Source: Prevotellaceae bacterium | Lineage (GTDB): Bacteria; Bacteroidota; Bacteroidia; Bacteroidales; UBA932 | Direction of reading: 5' to 3' | Assembly: GCA_031287815.1 (NCBI GenBank) | Contig: JAITSM010000130.1 | Coordinates: 1-9,514, forward strand | Length of the DNA: 9,514 nt | Part shown: positions 4,946 to 9,514 of the stretch, piece by piece | Position numbering within the stretch: position 1 is the stretch's first letter | Layout of the letters: every line of letters begins with the position of its first letter | Notes under the pieces: generated by a model | The model's database searches: none | Seen by the model: the letters and a program-made list of their open reading frames with translations, nothing else | Told to the model about the DNA's origin: nothing | Made by a program: the position numbers and the translations under genes

Positions 4946-6916
4946 CTATTCTGTCGCTTTTTCCAGGCGTTTGATGATAGAGAAAATAAACAGGGCAGAC
5001 AGTACGCAGCAAATGATCAGTACGCTCCAGAAGGCATACAGCGGCAGCTTATCCCAAAACGAACCCATGACGCCCACCAGCAAGTTGCCGACGGCAGTGG
5101 CGGCCAACCAGCCTCCCTGCATCATGCCCTTGTACTGCGGCGGCGCTACTTTGGCTACAAACGAAAGCCCCATCGGACTTAAGAATAATTCGGCCAGCGT
5201 CAATACGAGGTACGTTCCGATTAACCAGTTGGGGGAAACCGGGACGTTCGAGATACCGTCAATTTCGGAAGGCGAGGGAAGCCCCAGCGAAGCAATGAGC
5301 AACACCACAAAGCCAATGGCGGCGATGAGCATCCCGAAGCCGATTTTTCGCGGAGCGGAAGGCTCTTTCTTGCGGCCGGCAAGGTAAGTGAAAAACGCTA
5401 CCGACACCGGCGTGAGCAATACTATAAACAGCGGATTGAACTGTTGAAATATCTGCGGCGTAATGGTTACCATTTCCACCGCTGCGCTGACGTCCGTGTA
5501 ATAGTAAGCAGCCAGGCCGGCAAGCCCGATAAGGGAAATCACGCCCCCTAACATCAGATTGCGTTTCCCGCCGAACAGCCCCATCGTGGCGATATAGATG
5601 CCATAAAGCACTGCCACCAGCGGCAACAGCCCCATTAACGAAAATGCCATATTCTGTACAGGGTTTATCTGGCTTACGGTGTAATCGCGGGCGAAGAACG
5701 TCATGCAAAGCCCGTTCTGGTGGAACGACATCCAGAAGAAAATGACGACAAAAAATACCAGCAGCAGGGCAATCACCCGTTCGCGCACCTGTTCTTTGGA
5801 AAGCACCACCACGTGTTCCGCAGGGTTGGCTTCCTTCAGCTGTTGTTTATGCGTTTTGTCCACCGCTTTCCACGTACCCCTGAATAAAAGGAATATCAGG
5901 ACGGAAATAATTAAGCTGATACAGGCTACGCCAAACGCCAGGTTATACGATTTACTCAGCGCATTATCGACATAATGCTTGCCGAAGTTTGTAGGGAAAG
6001 CCTCCGGATTATCGGGCGCGCCGTATAATGCGGGGTCGGCTACGGTAATGGCGTGGATGCGGTCTTTCAATGCAGCGATAGCCGGCCTGTCTTCCGCCCG
6101 TCGGCTGTCGAGCAAAGCGTAATCCTCCGGCGTTACCAGCAGGGAGTCGGCCGTGAGTTTTCCCGCCAGCGTCAATTGATTTAACCCGGCGGCTTTCAAA
6201 CGGAATAAAATTTCCGAACGGTCTTTTTCAAAAATAACGCCGCTCTTTTTCTTGGCATTTTTTATAATATCGGCTTTTTCCTTATCATTTTCCACCGTCT
6301 TTCCTTCCAATGCCTGCATGGAAAAGGTATTTTCATCCACCAGCCGGTCGTTCAAGGCCACATAGCTTTTGGCAATGCTGGCGTCGTAAGTGAAATTTTC
6401 TTTTGCCAGAAAGGCGTTGTTGATAGTATTCGCTACGCTGGGCGCAAAGAAAGCCCCGACGTTAATGAACATATAAAATATCGAAAAAGCGATGTCGCGC
6501 TTGTCTTTGAAAAGTTTCGATTCATACAGGTTTCCGACCAATGCTTGCAGGTTTCCCTTAAAAAAGCCTGTCCCCATAGAGATAAGCAGCAATGCGCCAT
6601 ACATCATAATTTGCCCTGTAACGTCGGCTTCGCTGGGAAGCGCCAGCAGCAAATAGCCGGCAAACATTACGCCGATGCCGAGCAAAATAGTCTTTCCGTA
6701 GCCGAGCACTTTATCGGCTACAATCCCGCCGATGAGCGGCAGGAAATAAACCAGCCCTAAAAAAGTTCCATAGATTAAGCTGGTCGACGACGACGAAAGC
6801 CCGAATTTAGCCTGCATGTACAGCGTCAGAATGGCTAACATGGTGTAGTAGCCAAAACGCTCGCCCATATTGGTCAATGCAAGCACTAATAAGCCTTTTG
6901 GATGATTTTTAAACAT
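4946..6916 (-). CDS. POT/PTR-family proton-coupled oligopeptide transporter (MFS)
   Basis: This is an inner-membrane transporter of the POT family, expected to import di/tripeptides or related solutes with protons. The 656-residue protein shows MGERFGYYTM at 17-26 (the ExxERFxYY region in TM1), GTGFFKGNL at 115-123 with the TM4 Lys120, FYMFINVGAF at 147-156 (TM5), FWMSFHQNG at 394-402 (TM7) and AELFLSPMGLSFVAKVAP at 575-592 (TM10) with Glu576. I count about 14 predicted membrane segments. It differs from textbook members in three ways. The first Glu of ExxER is Asn16. The TM7 acidic residue before Gln is His399. A charged 150-residue stretch (about 167-322) separates TM5 from TM6 and should lie in the periplasm; most bacterial POTs are near 500 residues. 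It is single-gene, with its own -7 box and terminator. Substrate cannot be predicted. Confidence 0.9.
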   Translation of the reverse strand: MFKNHPKGLLVLALTNMGERFGYYTMLAILTLYMQAKFGLSSSSTSLIYGTFLGLVYFLPLIGGIVADKVLGYGKTILLGIGVMFAGYLLLALPSEADVTGQIMMYGALLLISMGTGFFKGNLQALVGNLYESKLFKDKRDIAFSIFYMFINVGAFFAPSVANTINNAFLAKENFTYDASIAKSYVALNDRLVDENTFSMQALEGKTVENDKEKADIIKNAKKKSGVIFEKDRSEILFRLKAAGLNQLTLAGKLTADSLLVTPEDYALLDSRRAEDRPAIAALKDRIHAITVADPALYGAPDNPEAFPTNFGKHYVDNALSKSYNLAFGVACISLIISVLIFLLFRGTWKAVDKTHKQQLKEANPAEHVVVLSKEQVRERVIALLLVFFVVIFFWMSFHQNGLCMTFFARDYTVSQINPVQNMAFSLMGLLPLVAVLYGIYIATMGLFGGKRNLMLGGVISLIGLAGLAAYYYTDVSAAVEMVTITPQIFQQFNPLFIVLLTPVSVAFFTYLAGRKKEPSAPRKIGFGMLIAAIGFVVLLIASLGLPSPSEIDGISNVPVSPNWLIGTYLVLTLAELFLSPMGLSFVAKVAPPQYKGMMQGGWLAATAVGNLLVGVMGSFWDKLPLYAFWSVLIICCVLSALFIFSIIKRLEKATE

Positions 6917-6950
6917 AGTTTAGTGTTTTGAAGTTAGTATTTAGTGGCAG

Positions 6951-6958
6951 CAAAGGTA
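6951..6958 (-). promoter_or_regulatory. -7 box (TACCTTTG) for the transporter gene
   Basis: The minus strand reads TACCTTTG, a full match to TAnnTTTG, 34 nt before the transporter ATG. No clear TTTG box lies 19-21 nt upstream. The start point should fall near 6945, giving a leader of about 28 nt. It is one half of a divergent promoter pair. Confidence 0.6.
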
Positions 6959-6988
6959 AAAAAAATATCAGAATTACGGATAAACTTG

Positions 6989-6996
6989 TAACTTTG
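6989..6996 (+). promoter_or_regulatory. -7 box (TAACTTTG) for the DUF4831-permease unit
   Basis: TAACTTTG matches TAnnTTTG and lies 33 nt before the ATG at 7030. The following leader is A-rich without a Shine-Dalgarno sequence, as usual in Bacteroidota. No obvious -33 TTTG is visible. Because this box lies downstream of an upstream in-frame TTG at 6928, it also supports 7030 as the real start of translation. Confidence 0.6.
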
Positions 6997-7029
6997 CATA
7001 AAAAAACAACAAAAATTGAATTTTTAATT

Positions 7030-8103
7030 ATGAGAAAAAATGTACTTTTATTAGCAGCTATTTGTTTGTTTTACGGCGGCGCAACGGCGCAAACGCCATT
7101 TAAAAAAGGTTCCTCCGTGCCGGAAGGCGCGATAGTAGCATATGCGCTCCCTTCCAGCGTGATTGAAATACAGGTGGAGGCCGTTCATGAACTGTTCACC
7201 GCCGGGCCTTATGCGCGTTATGCGCAAAAATACCTGGGCATGACGGCGGAAATGGAAAACAGGGAAACCTTCCGGTTAAAGAGCATCGCACTGCGCACTA
7301 TTGTAGAAGCGGATGCTTCGCAGGTATATGCTTTGGAAATAAAAGAAAAAAACGCTTCGGTGAATTTTTTAACGTTATCCGCCGAAGGCTTGATTGCTAT
7401 GCTAACCCCCACAGACGCGCAGGAAACCGCCTTCCGGTTGGCCGTTACCGAACAGGGAAAATTTAACGACGCCGGCGCCGAACCCAATATCGGGCGCGAC
7501 AGGGTTACCCTCTACAAAAGCGTGCAAACGTCCGCCGGTTATGAAAAAGTGCCGGTACAGCAAAACCAGTTGATAGAAAAAAATCCCGAACGCCGTGCCG
7601 AAGAAGCGGCAAACTTCCTCTTCAACCTGCGTAAAAAACGCGTAGAACTCATTAGCGGCGAAACCGAATCTTCGTGGAACAGCGACGGATTGCGCGCTGC
7701 GCTGGAAGAAATAAAACGGCTGGAAGAAGAATACCTCAGTTTGTTTCTCGGCAAAACAACCACCGGCTTGCAATCGGCGGTATTTCATGTAACGCCGGAT
7801 GCCGGGCTGGCAAAACAGCTATATGTGGCCTTCCGTTTTTCCGGCACGCAGGGGCTGTTGCCCGCCAGCAACGTGGCCGGACGCCCGATAACGCTTGAAT
7901 TGACGCCCGAAAAGAAAACAGCCGAATTGCCGGCAAATAATTTCCAGAGCAACGACAAACGTTCGCCCCGCATCGCTTACCGCCTGCCCGATACCGTGCA
8001 GGTGCGCATCAACGACGGGCAAACCAATTTGCTGCAAACGCGGTTGCTGATTTACCAGTTCGGGCAAATCATGTCGATTCCCGCAAATTTGAAAATTAAA
8101 TAA
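7030..8103 (+). CDS. Exported DUF4831-family protein of unknown function
   Basis: The 357-residue protein begins with a signal peptide: MRK, a hydrophobic stretch to about 15, then GGATA with probable cleavage near residue 20-21. There is no lipobox cysteine, so it is likely free in the periplasm or attached to the outer membrane by other means. The pattern YALPSSVIEIQVEA at 38-51, GPYARYAQKYLG at 59-70, and a helical stretch NFLFNLRKKRVELISGE at 195-211 resemble Bacteroidota DUF4831 proteins; this family call is from memory. No catalytic motif is evident. The frame extends upstream to a TTG at 6928, but the ATG at 7030 is preferred because it starts the signal peptide and follows the -7 box. 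The permease gene begins 24 nt after its stop, suggesting co-transcription. Confidence 0.8.
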   Translation: MRKNVLLLAAICLFYGGATAQTPFKKGSSVPEGAIVAYALPSSVIEIQVEAVHELFTAGPYARYAQKYLGMTAEMENRETFRLKSIALRTIVEADASQVYALEIKEKNASVNFLTLSAEGLIAMLTPTDAQETAFRLAVTEQGKFNDAGAEPNIGRDRVTLYKSVQTSAGYEKVPVQQNQLIEKNPERRAEEAANFLFNLRKKRVELISGETESSWNSDGLRAALEEIKRLEEEYLSLFLGKTTTGLQSAVFHVTPDAGLAKQLYVAFRFSGTQGLLPASNVAGRPITLELTPEKKTAELPANNFQSNDKRSPRIAYRLPDTVQVRINDGQTNLLQTRLLIYQFGQIMSIPANLKIK

Positions 8104-8127
8104 CACACCAAATACAGGCAGGAAAAC

Positions 8128-9396
8128 ATGCGGCGGCATATCCGAAACTTATATATTCTGGTAAAACTTTTAGGGGAAAGTTTTTCGTTCGCCTTTGTAT
8201 CCGTCAAGGCGAATAAACTGCGTACCTTCCTTTCGTTGCTGGGCATTACTATCGGCATCTTCTCTATCATTTCCGTATTTACTATGGTCGATGCGCTGGA
8301 AGGAAACGTGCGCTCCGGCATTGAATCGCTCGGCAGCAACGTGGTCTATATCCAGCGCACCCCCTGGTATGACGACAGCGGCGAAACTAAATGGTGGGAA
8401 TTCCGGCAACGCCCGGCAATGAAATACGAAGAATTTTTAGCCATCCAAAATAACTGCAAAACGGCGGAATCCGTCGCTTGCCTCTATAGCTTTTCACGCC
8501 AGTTGAAATATAAAAACAAAACCACCTCCCGCATCAGTATCGGCGGCATTACTTACGACTGGGACAAAATCTCGGCCTTCGACATAGCCGCCGGGCGCTA
8601 TTTTTCGCCAATGGAAATCAACAGCGGGACAAATGTAGCCCTTGTCGGCCACAGCGTGGCGAAAGAACTGTTTGGCGACGAGCCGGCGGTAGACAAAATA
8701 TTTCAAATCGCCGGGCACAAGACGCGCGTCATCGGGCTGCTCGAAAAACAGGGCAACAACATCGTCAGCGCAAACGATTACGACAACGCGCTGATGATAC
8801 CCTTTAACTATGCCCGTACGCTGGCCAACATTCGCTACGGCTCGCCAAGCATTGCCGTCAAAGCGAAACAAGGCGTCGACCTGGACGACATGCGCGGTGA
8901 AATCAAACTGCTCATGCGCTCGCTACGCCGCCTGAAGCCTTCGCAAAAAGATAATTTTGCTATTAACGAACTCAGCACAATAGCGCAACAACTGAATCCC
9001 ATCATGGATATGATCAACCTGGCCGGATGGGTTATCGGCGGCTTTGCCATACTGGTGGGCGCTTTCGGCGTGGCGAACATCATGTTTGTGTCGGTCAGGG
9101 AACGGACGCCGGTTATCGGCATTCAAAAAGCGATGGGCGCAAAAAATTATTTTATCCTCACCCAATTCCTCTACGAGTCGGTATGGCTTTCGCTGATGGG
9201 CGGCCTGCTCGGATTGCTTATTGTTTTTGCCGCCACCAGCCTCCTTACGTACGTATTCGACTTTTCCATTTCATTAACCCTGCTCAATATTTTGCGCGGC
9301 ATACTTATTTCTACCGTTGTCGGCATCTTTGCGGGAATGATTCCGGCGATCATGGCCGCACGCCTGCATCCGGTAGTAGCGATCGGGGCGAAATAA
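8128..9396 (+). CDS. MacB/FtsX-type ABC transporter permease
   Basis: The 422-residue inner-membrane protein has the four-helix type VII ABC permease layout: TM1 at about 34-54, a large periplasmic MacB-type domain (about 55-296), and TM2-TM4 at about 297-319, 345-372 and 387-409. The FtsX-domain signature VRERTPVIGIQKAMGAKN at 323-340 is the cytoplasmic coupling segment, and AARLHPVVAIGAK closes the protein as in MacB relatives. Such permeases work as dimers with an ATPase of the LolD/MacB type, moving lipoproteins, peptides or toxins, or performing mechanical work at the envelope. No ATPase gene is present in the window, so the partner must be encoded elsewhere or beyond the right edge. The substrate is unknown. 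The start at 8128 is 24 nt after the upstream gene. Confidence 0.92.
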   Translation: MRRHIRNLYILVKLLGESFSFAFVSVKANKLRTFLSLLGITIGIFSIISVFTMVDALEGNVRSGIESLGSNVVYIQRTPWYDDSGETKWWEFRQRPAMKYEEFLAIQNNCKTAESVACLYSFSRQLKYKNKTTSRISIGGITYDWDKISAFDIAAGRYFSPMEINSGTNVALVGHSVAKELFGDEPAVDKIFQIAGHKTRVIGLLEKQGNNIVSANDYDNALMIPFNYARTLANIRYGSPSIAVKAKQGVDLDDMRGEIKLLMRSLRRLKPSQKDNFAINELSTIAQQLNPIMDMINLAGWVIGGFAILVGAFGVANIMFVSVRERTPVIGIQKAMGAKNYFILTQFLYESVWLSLMGGLLGLLIVFAATSLLTYVFDFSISLTLLNILRGILISTVVGIFAGMIPAIMAARLHPVVAIGAK

Positions 9397-9457
9397 GGTG
9401 TTGGTTCTCCTTTTTAAGTTAATCTATTGGTTCACTATTTATTTTGGGCATCCCGCC

Positions 9458-9514
9458 TTGCGACGGGGGCGCGCCCCCTTGCGATGGGGGCGTGCCCCTT
9501 TTTGATGGGGGCGT
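9458..9514. repeat. 21-bp G/C-rich tandem repeat cut by the right edge
   Basis: Units begin at 9458, 9479 and about 9500, with consensus TTGCGAYGGGGGCGYGCCCC. The first contains a perfect 14-bp palindrome (GGGGG-CGCG-CCCC plus C, 9465-9478). The third is incomplete at the window edge. The preceding gap 9397-9457 after the permease gene shows no terminator or gene. Confidence 0.8.

Noticed and set aside
6928..7029. Upstream TTG start for the DUF4831-like gene
   Set aside because: It would lie before the -7 box and would bury the signal peptide 34 residues inside the protein.

Overview
The window looks like chromosomal DNA of a member of the Bacteroidota, most likely Bacteroidales. Three things support this. 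There are TAnnTTTG-type -7 promoter boxes in the main intergenic gaps, and one of them has a correctly spaced TTTG -33 box. Leaders are A/T-rich without Shine-Dalgarno sequences. The gene families also fit: a DUF4831-type exported protein and a POT transporter that resembles Bacteroidota members. No species can be named from the sequence alone.

Layout. Positions 1-493 hold no convincing gene. They carry a 41-bp tandem repeat, several heptamer repeats, a perfect 28-bp palindrome, a 45-bp tandem repeat built around GGCGCC, and a strong leftward promoter for something beyond the left edge. Positions 494-3802 hold three leftward genes, transcribed in the order argB (acetylglutamate kinase family), argE-like (M20 deacylase) and argH (argininosuccinate lyase). 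This is probably an arginine biosynthesis operon started from a promoter just upstream of argB, with repeat DNA in both internal spacers. Positions 3803-4945 are about 1.1 kb of non-coding DNA made almost entirely of repeats: a 25-bp tandem array, a GGCGCC-punctuated modular array with a MITE-like element inside it, a nonamer array, an alternating 42-bp hairpin repeat, a second perfect 28-bp palindrome and a rho-independent terminator. Positions 4946-6916 encode a leftward POT-family transporter with a large extra loop. From the intergenic region at 6917-7029, divergent promoters drive this transporter leftward and, rightward, a two-gene unit: a DUF4831-like exported protein (7030-8103) and a MacB/FtsX-type ABC permease (8128-9396). 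The right edge carries a 21-bp G/C-rich tandem repeat.

How it works together. ArgB, the ArgE-like deacylase and ArgH are steps of arginine synthesis. In Bacteroidota the intermediates may be N-acyl (acetyl or succinyl) citrulline rather than N-acetylornithine. The transporter probably brings in small peptides or related solutes. The exported protein and the permease probably act at the cell envelope.

The genes are ordinary. The unusual content is the intergenic DNA: at least four heptamer families, ten intergenic GGCGCC cores joining A/T-rich modules in both orientations, and a MITE-like element whose inverted ends continue into the surrounding array.
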